The position numbers were made by a program, and so were the translations under genes. A DNA stretch of 43,999 bases from contig NZ_BNAO01000001.1 of the NCBI RefSeq assembly GCF_014653435.1, forward strand, positions 405,931 to 449,929. Reading direction: 5' to 3'. Position 1 is the stretch's first letter. Each line of letters begins with the position of its first letter. The notes under the pieces are model-generated. The model did no database searches, was not told the DNA's origin, and was given only the letters and a program-made list of their open reading frames with translations. Below, piece after piece: positions 33,485-43,999 of this stretch. The stretch comes from Alishewanella longhuensis. GTDB lineage: Bacteria; Pseudomonadota; Gammaproteobacteria; Enterobacterales; Alteromonadaceae.

Positions 33485-35377
33485 TTGGCAAATAATAGAT
33501 CTGGGCATGCTATAACCTCGCCGCAAACAGCCATTGGCCTAGCCATAATATTGCTGTTGATGGCGATATTAAGCCACTATTTTGGCTATCTACAAGCTTT
33601 ACGTTGGTACAGTCTCGATTTAAGTAACCGTTGGCATGCGGCTTCTGCCGGGCAACCACATCCTGATATATTACTGATTGATATTGATGATGTCTCGTTA
33701 ACCAGCTTAGCGCCAGAGTTAGGCTCCTGGCCCTGGCCGCGCAGTGTTTATGCTTATTTAATTGAAGGTTTACAGCCATATCAGGTACAAAGCTGGGTTA
33801 TCGATGTATTGCTAACTGAGGCCGATAAAGACCGGCCCGACGACGATGCCTTTTGGATAGAAACGGCCAGCCGGCAACCGAATTTGTTTTTAAGTGCCGT
33901 GATATTACCTGCCGGCCAAGGTGAGGCGATACCCGCGGCCGCTTTACCTGCGGGATTGGCGCTACAAAAGGGCGCGGCCGAACAAAGGATCACTGCTCTC
34001 TGGCCGCTGGGTTTTCACGCTTTACCAGAGCGGGTCGGAATGATTAATGCGGTGCCTGATGAGGATGGTATTTTTCGCCGTTACCCCCTGCGACATAGTT
34101 TAGCTGCGTTGGAGGCATCAGCGCACAAAAGGCAAGATAACGCAGCGGGTGAGCAGTGGGTTTTTGCTGCTATGCCTTGGCGGGTGGCGGGTGCTGATCA
34201 GGGTAGGACTTTACCCCAGCAGCAAGAATTATGGTTGACCTTCCAGGGGACAGAAGCCGTACCTTATCCCAGTATCAGCTTTGTTAAAGCTTTCCAGCTC
34301 GCCTTGGCACCACAGGCCGAATATGCTGAAGTGTTCCGGAATAAAATTCTGATTGTCGGATCTAGCGCTGTAGGCTTGGCCGATCTAAAAAATACCGCTA
34401 TAGCGCCGCAGCAGCCCGGTATGGTGTTATTGGCCACAGCCATTGATAATTTATTACAGCAAAATGCCTTGCACCGGCAATCCGATAGTTGGTTGTTGTT
34501 ATTATTATGCTGGCAGCTGGCTGGTTTACTATTACTTTATAAAAAGCAAACGGGCTTTGGTCGTTTTTGTATCAGTAGCGCCGGTTGGACTTTACTTAAT
34601 GGTTTGTTGCTACTGACAAGTTTGCCGGTCTTTATGCAAATAGGGTGGTTATTTGCGTCAGGTCCAATCTGGTTGTGGTTGTTATTAAGCTTTGCCGGTT
34701 TTAATACTCTAGCTGCCTTACGTGAATATTTGCAACGTCAACATACTACTCGCCTGTTTGGGCGTTTTCTCGATCCGAGAGTGGTGGCTTCCTTAGTGGG
34801 GCAAAACCAGATAGGGGCCGCAGAAAAATGTCAAATTACCGTCCTTTTTACCGATATCCGTGGCTTTACCAGTTTAAGTGAACAACTGGACGCCACTGAA
34901 GTGATGGCGCTACTTAACCGCTATTTCGCCATGCAGGTGAATACGTTGTTTGAGTACAATGCCACCCTGGATAAGTTTATTGGTGACGCCATTATGGCAT
35001 TTTGGGGCGCGCCGCTGACACAGCCTAATCAGGCAGATTTGGCGCTGCAAGCCGCCACCGCTATGGTGGAGAATTTACAACAATTTAAAGCGAGTTTACC
35101 CGCTGCCTTGCGGCAATTTGATATTGGCATTGGCATTCACACCGGTGAGGCGGTAGTGGGTATGTTAGGCACTGAGCAGCGGCTAGAATATACCGCCATT
35201 GGCGACACGGTAAATATTGCCAGTCGGTTGGAGTCGGTTAGCAAAACCTACGGCCGAGTGCTATGCTCAGAGCAAACCCGCCAGGCGTTAACAGCTGAAT
35301 ACCCACTGTATTCAGTGGGCGCAGTGCAGCTGAAAGGACGCCAGGCCAGTATTCAAATTTATCGATTAGGAGACTAA
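33485..35377 (+). CDS. CHASE2-domain class III adenylate cyclase
   Basis: This 630-residue membrane protein has one N-terminal membrane segment (about 15-35), a periplasmic CHASE2 sensor (about 45-320), three membrane segments (about 335-420), then a cytoplasmic class III cyclase domain (about 450-625). Metal-binding Asp457 (FTDIRGFT) and Asp501 (FIGDAIM) are present. Lys497 in DKFIGD and Asp574 in AIGDTVNIASR, with Asn577 and Arg581, fit ATP specificity, so it should make cAMP. The start is TTG at 33485: an in-frame stop lies 6 bases upstream, GGAG precedes it by 10 bases, and the first ATG (Met26) would cut into the membrane segment. It heads a three-gene operon. Confidence 0.9.
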   Translation: MANNRSGHAITSPQTAIGLAIILLLMAILSHYFGYLQALRWYSLDLSNRWHAASAGQPHPDILLIDIDDVSLTSLAPELGSWPWPRSVYAYLIEGLQPYQVQSWVIDVLLTEADKDRPDDDAFWIETASRQPNLFLSAVILPAGQGEAIPAAALPAGLALQKGAAEQRITALWPLGFHALPERVGMINAVPDEDGIFRRYPLRHSLAALEASAHKRQDNAAGEQWVFAAMPWRVAGADQGRTLPQQQELWLTFQGTEAVPYPSISFVKAFQLALAPQAEYAEVFRNKILIVGSSAVGLADLKNTAIAPQQPGMVLLATAIDNLLQQNALHRQSDSWLLLLLCWQLAGLLLLYKKQTGFGRFCISSAGWTLLNGLLLLTSLPVFMQIGWLFASGPIWLWLLLSFAGFNTLAALREYLQRQHTTRLFGRFLDPRVVASLVGQNQIGAAEKCQITVLFTDIRGFTSLSEQLDATEVMALLNRYFAMQVNTLFEYNATLDKFIGDAIMAFWGAPLTQPNQADLALQAATAMVENLQQFKASLPAALRQFDIGIGIHTGEAVVGMLGTEQRLEYTAIGDTVNIASRLESVSKTYGRVLCSEQTRQALTAEYPLYSVGAVQLKGRQASIQIYRLGD

Positions 35378-35379
35378 CG

Positions 35380-35874
35380 ATGCAAGTCCATTTTCTGGCG
35401 TGGTTGCTACTGCTATCCCCAGTGGCATTGGCCGACACCAACGCTACCGTGAAACAGGCCACTCCTTTGCTTGCTCAGCCAGTGGCAGATGCCGCTGAGT
35501 TGGCTCGCCTTGCTGCCGAGCAACCTGTTGCAGTGCTGGAGCGACAAGGCGGCTGGTATCAGGTTGCAGTGCCAGAACAAGCAACGGGCTGGCTACGCCT
35601 TTTTCAACTGCAATTTGTAAAGGAGCGCTACCAGCCTGACAATGTTCCTTTGCGTGAACTTACGGGATTGATGAGAGGCAGTCACCAACAAGTTACCAGC
35701 AGTACCGGCGTTCGTGGCCTGGATAAAGTAGCTATCACCAACGCTAAACCCGATTTTGAGCAATTAGTGTTGTTGCAAAGTTTCCAGCAACCGGCAGAGC
35801 AGGCTCAGACGTTTGCCAAAGCTGCCAACTTGAAAACAGACAGCAGTATCAAAGTGCAGGAGCGTAAAAAATGA
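35380..35874 (+). CDS. Exported SH3-like domain protein
   Basis: This 164-residue protein has a signal peptide (1-18, cleaved after LADT region). Residues about 22-80 resemble a bacterial SH3 domain: a variable loop, then AVLERQGGWYQV and the terminal TGWLRLFQLQF motif. The remainder is a low-complexity tail. Such proteins usually bind peptidoglycan or peptides. AGGAG lies 7 bases before the ATG; the gene starts 2 bases after the cyclase stop and overlaps the next gene by 4 bases (ATGA), so it is clearly part of this operon. Its role with the cyclase is not known. Confidence 0.8.
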   Translation: MQVHFLAWLLLLSPVALADTNATVKQATPLLAQPVADAAELARLAAEQPVAVLERQGGWYQVAVPEQATGWLRLFQLQFVKERYQPDNVPLRELTGLMRGSHQQVTSSTGVRGLDKVAITNAKPDFEQLVLLQSFQQPAEQAQTFAKAANLKTDSSIKVQERKK

Positions 35875-36755
35875 AACTGAATGCATTATGGTTAGTGTTG
35901 GCATGCAGCTGTCTGGCAAGCTGTAAAATGACTGCAGGTAATATTGATTTTGGGGCGCTGAGCAAAGTAGGTAGCAGTCTGACGCAACTGGGCTCTATCG
36001 ATGAACCGCAAGAACTGGCATTAGGGGATGATTTTGCTGCCATGTTATTAGGTGCCAGTAAACTGCATCCCAATAAAGCATTACAGAGCTATGTCAACAA
36101 TGTTGGCCGCTATCTGGCTTCCTATTCAGATAGGCCTGACTTGCCCTGGACTTTTGGGGTGCTGGATACACCGGATCTCAATGCCTTTGCTATTCCTGGA
36201 GGCTACGTCTTTGTTACCTCTGGTTTATTAGCGAATTTAAATTCAGAGGCTGAATTGGCAGTGGTGCTGGCGCATGAAATTGCACATGTTACTGAACGCC
36301 ATCAGCTAGCACAGCTTGAGCGTGATAACTCGATGAATTTTTTGAGTAGTCTGGCGACCACAGTGGTGAGCTATCAGGAACAGCGTAAACCGGGATCGGG
36401 TTTAAACAATTATCGAAACCGGCAAATTGCCGACAGTGTGCTAAATGCCGGGCAGCAACTCTTTACCAAAGGTCTTAGCCGCGACGATGAATTAGCTGCT
36501 GATACCCTGGCTGTTCGGTTAGCTGCGCGCGCCGGCTATGATCCTTATGCCTTAGCCGCTGTTATGCAGAAACTGGATAGTATGCAGGGAAACAGTAGTG
36601 CAATCAGTTTACTGTTGGCTACCCATCCAGCACCGGCTGATCGGTTGACTAATATAGAGCAACAATTACAAAAGTTGGAAAAACAGCACCCAGATACCCG
36701 CTCGGTAAGGCTTGATTTGCCAGAGCGTTATCAGGCGGCGCTGCGGCGCAAATAA
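35871..36755 (+). CDS. M48-family metalloprotease lipoprotein
   Basis: This 294-residue protein has a lipoprotein signal with lipobox LASC (Cys18). The peptidase M48 core carries the zinc motif HEIAH (135-139) and the third ligand region DDELAAD with Glu207, plus the ASHPAP-like substrate element THPAPADR near 255-262. The plan is that of BepA/YfgC- and LoiP-type proteases that act on misfolded outer-membrane proteins, without the C-terminal TPR domain of BepA. It overlaps the SH3-like gene by 4 bases. Likely an outer- or inner-membrane anchored periplasmic quality-control protease. Confidence 0.9.
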   Translation: MKLNALWLVLACSCLASCKMTAGNIDFGALSKVGSSLTQLGSIDEPQELALGDDFAAMLLGASKLHPNKALQSYVNNVGRYLASYSDRPDLPWTFGVLDTPDLNAFAIPGGYVFVTSGLLANLNSEAELAVVLAHEIAHVTERHQLAQLERDNSMNFLSSLATTVVSYQEQRKPGSGLNNYRNRQIADSVLNAGQQLFTKGLSRDDELAADTLAVRLAARAGYDPYALAAVMQKLDSMQGNSSAISLLLATHPAPADRLTNIEQQLQKLEKQHPDTRSVRLDLPERYQAALRRK

Positions 36756-36795
36756 CGCCAGCAGCTCTGCCTGGTTGCATATAGGTTGCGAGGTA

Positions 36796-37398
36796 TTAGC
36801 CTAACCAGGGCATGCTGGCTTTACGTTGCTGTTCATAGGCAGTAATTTGTGAGGCCAGTTGCTCGCTGGAGCCGATAAAATCTAAGCCTGACAATAAGCG
36901 CTGTTTAATATCGGCATCGATATTAAAGCCCATAGCGGCGTTATTACCGAACATAATCTCCTGACTGGCCAGATCGATTTGCCAGTGTTGCGACCCCTGG
37001 GCACAGCGGTTAAACAGCAATTCAATATTGGTTTTGCTGAGCTGAATTAATAACATGCCGTTATTGACGCTGTTGTTAAAGAAAATATCGGCAAAGCTTT
37101 CGGCAATAATCACCTGAAAACCATACTGTTGTAAGGCCCAGGGCGCGTGTTCACGGCTCGAACCGCAACCAAAGTTGGCGCGGGTTAGCAAAATAGAGGC
37201 GCCTTGATACTGCGGGTAATTCAGCACAAACTCTGGATTAGGGCTGCCATCGGCTAAATAGCGCCAATCGTAAAACAGCGCCTCGGCAAAGCCATCGCGG
37301 CTGACTGAGGTTAAAAACTGTTTTGGAATGATCTGGTCCGTATCCACATTGTTTTTATCCAGTGGGCAAATTAACCCTGAGGTGAAAATAGTGCTCAT
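36796..37398 (-). CDS. leuD: 3-isopropylmalate dehydratase small subunit
   Basis: This 200-residue swivel-domain subunit joins LeuC to isomerise 2- to 3-isopropylmalate in leucine synthesis. The N-terminal [16 protein letters not shown] element and the substrate-loop [13 protein letters not shown] (about 77-89) are conserved, as is the family length. The start codon overlaps the leuC stop by 4 bases (ATGA). It is the last gene of leuABCD, ending 40 bases from the convergent M48 gene. Confidence 0.96.
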   Translation of the reverse strand: MSTIFTSGLICPLDKNNVDTDQIIPKQFLTSVSRDGFAEALFYDWRYLADGSPNPEFVLNYPQYQGASILLTRANFGCGSSREHAPWALQQYGFQVIIAESFADIFFNNSVNNGMLLIQLSKTNIELLFNRCAQGSQHWQIDLASQEIMFGNNAAMGFNIDADIKQRLLSGLDFIGSSEQLASQITAYEQQRKASMPWLG

Positions 37399-38801
37399 GC
37401 CCAGTCTCCTTTGGCGATATTGACAAACTTGCCAGCAATAGCCGCGGCGGCGGCCATAGCAGGACTCACTAAGTGCGTGCGGGCACCACGGCCCTGACGG
37501 CCTTCAAAGTTACGGTTACTGGTGGATGCACAGCGCTCTTCTGCTGCCACGCGATCATCATTCATGCCCAAACACATGGAGCAGCCTGGCTCGCGCCATT
37601 CAAAACCGGCATTTTTAAAAATATCGGCTAAGCCTTCGGCTTCAGCCTGACGTTTTACAATGCCTGAACCTGGCACCACTAAAGCACGAACACCTGCCGC
37701 GACTTTTTTAGTGCCGACTACGCTTGCAGCAGCGCGCAAATCTTCAATACGACTATTGGTACAGCTACCAATAAACACCACATCGACTTTGCAATCCGTT
37801 AGTTTCTGACCTGCCGTTAAGCCCATATACTGCAGGGCGCGCTCGGCAGCATGGCGTTTAGTTTCATCGCTAAAGCTTTCTGGCGCTGGCACGGGCGTAT
37901 CCACAGCAATCACTTGCTCTGGGCTGGTGCCCCAGGTCACTTGTGGCGCAATAGTGCTGGCATCAATCACCACAGTTTTATCAAATACCGCATCGCTATC
38001 AGACTGCAGGCTTTGCCAATAGCTTACGGCAGCAGACCAATGCTCAGCGCCTGGCGCATGGGCTTTACCTTCTAAATAGGCAAAGGTGATTTCATCCGGA
38101 GCAATTAAGCCGGCCTTCGCGCCCATTTCAATGCTCATATTGCACAGCGTCATGCGGCTTTCCATACTTAAAGCACGAATGGTTTCGCCACAAAACTCGG
38201 CCACATAACCATTACCACCGGCAGTGCCTAGCTCGCCAATGACCGCCATAATCACATCTTTGGCGGTGACATGCGGTGATAGCTCACCGTTAATTTCGAC
38301 CTTTAAGGTTTTGGCTTGTTGCTGCGGCAAGGTTTGCGTCGCCAGTACGTGTTCTACTTCTGAGGTGCCGATACCAAAAGCCAGCGCACCAAAGGCACCA
38401 TGGGTAGAGGTATGCGAATCGCCACAAACAATAATCATGCCCGGTTGGGTTAAACCTTGCTCGGGGCCAATCACATGCACTATGCCCTGATCCGGGTGGG
38501 TTAAATCTAAAATCGGGATTTGGCTCTCGGCACAGTTTTCGGCCAAGGCTTCTAATTGCTTACGCGAAGTTTCGCCGGCGGCATCTAAGCTGCGGCGCTG
38601 CGTTGACACGTTATGATCCATGGTGGCGAAGGTCAGGTCAGTGCGGCGCACTTTACGCCCAGCTAAACGTAAGCCGGAAAACGCCTGCGGTGACGTTACC
38701 TCATGAATTAAATGTCGGTCGACATACAATAAATCGGTGCTGGGGTTTAACTTACCCACCACATGGCTTTGATAAATTTTTTGGTATAAGGTCTGGCCCA
38801 T
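37395..38801 (-). CDS. leuC: 3-isopropylmalate dehydratase large subunit
   Basis: This 468-residue aconitase-type subunit binds a [4Fe-4S] cluster through cysteines visible in FIGSCTNSR (near 345) and [10 protein letters not shown] (near 405-414). It works with LeuD in the second step of leucine synthesis. HxxTSPQAF-like and [19 protein letters not shown] elements (near 128-146) match LeuC. The ATG follows the leuB stop codon directly (TAAATG), and it overlaps leuD by 4 bases, so the four genes are coupled. Length is standard. Confidence 0.97.
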   Translation of the reverse strand: MGQTLYQKIYQSHVVGKLNPSTDLLYVDRHLIHEVTSPQAFSGLRLAGRKVRRTDLTFATMDHNVSTQRRSLDAAGETSRKQLEALAENCAESQIPILDLTHPDQGIVHVIGPEQGLTQPGMIIVCGDSHTSTHGAFGALAFGIGTSEVEHVLATQTLPQQQAKTLKVEINGELSPHVTAKDVIMAVIGELGTAGGNGYVAEFCGETIRALSMESRMTLCNMSIEMGAKAGLIAPDEITFAYLEGKAHAPGAEHWSAAVSYWQSLQSDSDAVFDKTVVIDASTIAPQVTWGTSPEQVIAVDTPVPAPESFSDETKRHAAERALQYMGLTAGQKLTDCKVDVVFIGSCTNSRIEDLRAAASVVGTKKVAAGVRALVVPGSGIVKRQAEAEGLADIFKNAGFEWREPGCSMCLGMNDDRVAAEERCASTSNRNFEGRQGRGARTHLVSPAMAAAAAIAGKFVNIAKGDWA

Positions 38802-41461
<2,660 letters not shown>

Positions 41462-41510
41462 TACGCGTTCCTTTTCCAGTTATCTTTGGCGTACTACATG
41501 CCGGGACCAA

Positions 41511-41544
41511 CAAAAAACCCCGGCCTTGGGCACGGGGTTTTTTG
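41511..41544 (-). terminator. leu attenuator terminator hairpin
   Basis: On the minus strand the 5' arm CAAAAAACCCCG (41544-41533) and 3' arm CGGGGTTTTTTG (41522-41511) pair over 12 bp, with an inner GCC/GGC extension in the loop. The stem ends in a run of six T residues. It lies between the leader peptide and leuA, 49 bases before the leuA start. Its 5' arm can instead pair with 41579-41586 inside the leader peptide gene. Confidence 0.93.
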
Positions 41545-41562
41545 TTTATCGGTAGTGGGATT

Positions 41563-41628
41563 TCACCAATAAGCACGGCCCCGCGCAGCGCAGAGGAGCA
41601 CGAGGAGGAGGCTATTAAAGCGAATCAT
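41563..41628 (-). CDS. leuL: leu operon leader peptide
   Basis: A 21-codon minus-strand reading frame starts at ATG 41628-41626 and ends at TGA 41565-41563. It has leucine at residues 7, 8, 9, 11 and 12, all written CTC, interrupted only by a GTG valine. Stalling on these codons when charged leucyl-tRNA is short would free the segment 41579-41586 (GCGCGGGG in the RNA), which can pair over 8 positions (one G-U) with CCCCGUGC of the terminator 5' arm and so prevent termination. A ribosome reaching the stop codon would cover that segment. The ribosome site is weak. Too short to stand on coding statistics, but position, codons and pairing make it convincing. Confidence 0.9.
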   Translation of the reverse strand: MIRFNSLLLVLLCAARGRAYW

Positions 41629-41679
41629 TACCGAAGAAATCATTTACTGCCTGTGTAAGTTAATTGCAGAACGACACTA

Positions 41680-41708
41680 GTAATAGCATGGTTATTTTTC
41701 CAGCGCAA
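41680..41708 (-). promoter_or_regulatory. Putative leu operon promoter
   Basis: On the minus strand TTGCGC (41708-41703) and an extended -10 TG-C-TATTAC (TATTAC at 41685-41680) are separated by 17 bp. Transcription would begin near 41673, about 45 bases before the leader peptide. The -35 match is modest. Confidence 0.55.
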
Positions 41709-41885
41709 CAGTATAGATGGCTAAATGGATAAAAAAAGCAAAATTAGCCCTTCCCGGTCTTGGCTATTTACAAATAATAGGTAAATTCGCTAGCGGCTAC
41801 ACAGAAGCATTGCACCGGCCAGCAGCTCCCGCTAGATTAGCCCATCTGCTACTTTTTATTATTTTCGCTGTTAAGGATCTGCTTT

Positions 41886-43187
41886 GTGAATGCTAAACGG
41901 TTTCTCTCTACCCTAACGTTGTTGTCTGTAACCTTACTTAGTGCCTGCGGCAAAGCGCCAGAGCCGCCAATCAGCAATGACTTTTCGCCTTTGGCTGAAC
42001 ACTATGTGCGTCTGGTCTTGGCTTTGGGCGAGCATGATGGCAGTTATGTTGATGCTTACTATGGCCCGGCAGAATGGCCTGAGCAGGTTAAGCAATCGGA
42101 AAAGTCGGCGGCAGATATTGCCAGTGCCGCCCGTACCTTACAAGCACAGGTGACCGCAGAACAGCTGTCTGATCCTATGTTGCGTTTACGCCAACATTAT
42201 TTAGCTAAACAATTAACCGCCCTGATCAGCCATGCGGATACATTAGCCAGTGGCAGCCGAGCGGGTTTTGAGCAGCAGGCACAGGCGTTATACGATACCT
42301 TGCCACCGCAACACGCTTTAAGCAGCTTTGAACCTATTCTGCAACAGCTGGAACAACTGGTGCCGGGCGAGGGCAATCTGACCGAGCGAGTAGTGGCCTA
42401 TCGTCAGCAATTTGTGATCCCGCAAGATAAACTACAGCCGGTGTTTGAGCAGGCGATTAGCGAGTGTAAAGCGCGCAGTGCCAGCCATTTAGCCTTACCG
42501 GCGCACGAAAGCTTTACCCTGGAGTTTGTACAGGATAAACCCTGGAGTGGCTATAACTGGTTTAAAGGTAACGCCTTTAGCTTAATTCAAATTAACACCG
42601 AACGTCCCATCGATATTTCCCGTGCAGTGGATCTGGGCTGTCACGAAGGCTATCCGGGCCATCACGCCTACAATGCCTTGCTAGAACAGCACCTTAGCAA
42701 AGACTTAGGTTGGGTAGAGTTTAGTGTGTACCCGCTATTTAGTCCGCAATCGCTAATTGCCGAAGGCACCGCTAACTATGGTATTGAAATGGCGTTTCCG
42801 GGCGAGCAAAAGTTAGCGTATGAGCGTGATGTGCTGTATCCCTTAGCGGGCTTAGATGCCAGCAAGGCTGCCGACTATGATCGCTTCTTAAAACTGTTGG
42901 CGCAATTAAGTTATGCCGGTAATGAAACGGCCCGGCTGTATTTAAATAATGAAATTGATGCCGAGCAATTTGTGGCATTACAGCAGCAATATTTATTACA
43001 AAGTGAAGCTGAAGCCCGGCAGCGGCTGCGCTTTGTTGAGGCTTATGGCGCCTATGTAATAAATTACAACTGGGGTAAGGATTTAGTCAAAGCTTATATC
43101 GAACAAGCCAGCACTGAAGATGAGCGCTGGCAGCGGTTTATGACGCTACTGACCACTCCGCGTTTACCTTCCTCAATGGATTGGTAA
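41886..43187 (+). CDS. DUF885-family lipoprotein, putative metallopeptidase
   Basis: This 433-residue protein starts with a lipoprotein signal (lipobox LSAC, Cys21). It carries the DUF885 signature CHEGYPGHH with His253, Glu254, His259 and His260, and a downstream Glu in IAEGTANYG, consistent with a zinc-peptidase-like active site. It is shorter than the usual ~550-600-residue members. DUF885 proteins are suspected peptidases; no substrate is known. The GTG start at 41886 follows AAGGA by 6-7 bases. It diverges from the leu operon and ends before a 10-bp hairpin. Confidence 0.85.
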   Translation: MNAKRFLSTLTLLSVTLLSACGKAPEPPISNDFSPLAEHYVRLVLALGEHDGSYVDAYYGPAEWPEQVKQSEKSAADIASAARTLQAQVTAEQLSDPMLRLRQHYLAKQLTALISHADTLASGSRAGFEQQAQALYDTLPPQHALSSFEPILQQLEQLVPGEGNLTERVVAYRQQFVIPQDKLQPVFEQAISECKARSASHLALPAHESFTLEFVQDKPWSGYNWFKGNAFSLIQINTERPIDISRAVDLGCHEGYPGHHAYNALLEQHLSKDLGWVEFSVYPLFSPQSLIAEGTANYGIEMAFPGEQKLAYERDVLYPLAGLDASKAADYDRFLKLLAQLSYAGNETARLYLNNEIDAEQFVALQQQYLLQSEAEARQRLRFVEAYGAYVINYNWGKDLVKAYIEQASTEDERWQRFMTLLTTPRLPSSMDW

Positions 43188-43201
43188 GCAGAATAATTAG
43201 G

Positions 43202-43227
43202 GCTTTGCTGCTTGAACGCAGCAAAGC
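43202..43227 (+). terminator. Perfect 10-bp hairpin after the DUF885 gene
   Basis: GCTTTGCTGC (43202-43211) and GCAGCAAAGC (43218-43227) pair perfectly around a 6-base loop, 15 bases after the stop. No T run follows (AAACCC), so termination may be weak or factor-assisted. Confidence 0.6.
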
Positions 43228-43327
43228 AAACCCAATATAACTGTCGTCTTTGTTATTACAGCCAATCCCGCTGCGACAATAGTGATGACGGTGCGAGCCA
43301 AACAAATTTTTGTATGTAGGAAGAAAA

Positions 43328-43858
43328 ATGGAACGTTATTTTGAGCGCTTGATGTATGCCACTCGCTGGATTATGGCGCCTATTTATTTAGGGCTAAGCC
43401 TGTGTTTACTGGCGCTGGGTATTAAATTTTTTCAGGAAGTATTTCACTTTATTCCACTGATTTTTAGCATGAAGGAAGTGGAGCTGATTTTAATCACGCT
43501 AAGCCTGATTGATATTGCTCTGGTTGGTGGTCTTATCGTAATGGTGATGTTTTCGGGGTATGAGAACTTTGTCTCCCGGCTCGATTTACATGGCCACGAT
43601 GACAAACTCGGTTGGTTAGGCAAACTTGACTCTAACTCACTCAAAAACAAAGTAGCAGCCTCGATAGTGGCGATTTCCTCTATTCACCTGTTAAAGGTAT
43701 TTATGAATACCGAATCTATCCCCAATGACAAAATAATGTGGTACTTGCTGATTCATATCACTTTTGTTATCTCGGCCTTTGCTATGGGCTTTTTAGATAA
43801 GATTTTGCGTGAAAAACCAGCAAGCAATACAATTATTGCAGCAGAGGGTAAGAAATAG
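43328..43858 (+). CDS. yqhA: UPF0114 membrane protein YqhA
   Basis: From ATG 43328 this 176-residue protein has about four membrane segments and closely follows E. coli YqhA, including [15 protein letters not shown] (near 78-92) and [16 protein letters not shown] (near 113-128). Function is unknown. An in-frame TTG lies 18 bases upstream, but AGGAAG before ATG 43328 and the family's MER N terminus favour the shorter form. It lies before, and probably ends independently of, the tRNA gene. Confidence 0.92.
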   Translation: MERYFERLMYATRWIMAPIYLGLSLCLLALGIKFFQEVFHFIPLIFSMKEVELILITLSLIDIALVGGLIVMVMFSGYENFVSRLDLHGHDDKLGWLGKLDSNSLKNKVAASIVAISSIHLLKVFMNTESIPNDKIMWYLLIHITFVISAFAMGFLDKILREKPASNTIIAAEGKK

Positions 43859-43859
43859 C

Positions 43860-43888
43860 TTGCAATAGGGCATTAGCTTTAATAAGAT
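43860..43888 (+). promoter_or_regulatory. tRNA-Leu promoter
   Basis: TTGCAA (43860-43865) and TAAGAT (43883-43888) are separated by exactly 17 bp and followed by the GC-rich stretch GCGCGCCG. Such GC-rich discriminators are typical of stable-RNA promoters under stringent (ppGpp) control. The -35 overlaps the yqhA stop region. Start is expected near 43895, about 29 bases before the tRNA. Confidence 0.8.
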
Positions 43889-43923
43889 GCGCGCCGTTCT
43901 GCTAGTGCTTTTGCACCCAAGAT

Positions 43924-43999
43924 GCCCGGGTGGTGAAATCGGTAGACACAAGGGATTTAAAATCCCTCGGGGGAAACCCCGTGCCGGTTCAAGTCCGGC
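43924..43999 (+). tRNA. tRNA-Leu, anticodon TAA (partial, cut by window end)
   Basis: The sequence begins GCCCGGGTGG and includes a D arm with GGTAGACAC, anticodon stem AGGGA/TCCCT around a 7-base loop with anticodon TAA at 43958-43960, a long class II variable arm (CGGGG-GAAA-CCCCG), and a TTCAAGTCC T loop. The acceptor 3' half and CCA lie beyond the window. It would read UUA and UUG codons. Confidence 0.96.

Noticed and set aside
36770..36809. CCTGGTT/AACCAGG pair between the M48 and leuD genes as a terminator
   Set aside because: The arms are 7 bp with a 26-base loop, overlap the leuD stop and lack a T run, so they are not convincing.
43310..43327. Upstream TTG extension of yqhA
   Set aside because: Family members begin at MER, and AGGAAG precedes ATG 43328.

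Overview
The window looks like a chromosome segment of an aquatic gammaproteobacterium, probably from the Alteromonadales/Chromatiales group around Rheinheimera, Arsukibacterium or Alishewanella. This is inferred from the gene set (type II NADH dehydrogenase, Fur-linked class II fumarase, a DUF3083-like protein, a leuABCD operon behind a peptide attenuator, CpdA, YqhA, YigZ, YicG) and moderate base composition. No rRNA, transposase, integrase or CRISPR array was seen.

Layout: (1) 1-1841 is a LytS/LytTR-type two-component pair on the minus strand, with the regulator cut by the window start. It is divergent from a plus-strand operon at 2060-7139 encoding an ABC ATPase, an ABC permease fused to an M1-type metallopeptidase, and an exported TPR-like protein. 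(2) 7233-9252 is a membrane-integrated AraC regulator divergent from a small membrane protein. (3) 9322-10611 is ndh. (4) 10612-19106 looks like an accessory defence/stress island. It holds a hipBA-type toxin-antitoxin operon behind three operator-like dyads spaced exactly 50 bp apart, then, facing it, a four-gene SMC/condensin-like operon ending in a Toprim nuclease. The latter is a Wadjet/MksBEFG-like system in the order SMC - MukE-like - MukF-like - Toprim (C-B-A-D). (5) 19242-23450 holds a DUF418 membrane protein, YigZ and an exported S41 peptidase. (6) 23622-29827 has an iron theme: a fagA-like/fumC operon behind a strong Fur box and a TonB-dependent receptor with a second Fur-like box, separated by a DUF3083-like protein and a TRIC/YicG channel. 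(7) 30059-36755 is a nucleotide second-messenger cluster: a membrane-anchored unknown, cpdA (cAMP phosphodiesterase), a GAF/HD-GYP protein with a large insertion in the HD-GYP domain, and a CHASE2-adenylate cyclase operon with an SH3-like exported protein and an M48 lipoprotein protease. (8) 36796-41708 is leuABCD on the minus strand with a promoter, a 21-residue leader peptide holding a CTC leucine-codon run, and a terminator/antiterminator pair. (9) 41886-43999 is a DUF885 lipoprotein, yqhA, and a tRNA-Leu(TAA) with its own promoter, cut by the window end.

How the parts work together: the three junctions of the condensin-like operon each overlap by one base (TGATG, TGATG, TAATG), so the four proteins are probably made as a coupled set. 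HipB is expected to repress hipBA through the three dyads. Leucine limitation should stall the leader ribosome on the CTC codons and allow an 8-bp antiterminator to form. Iron limitation should derepress the iron-independent fumarase and the TonB receptor. The adenylate cyclase and CpdA could set opposing sides of a cAMP pool. The most unusual item is the C-B-A-D condensin/Toprim operon next to hipBA.
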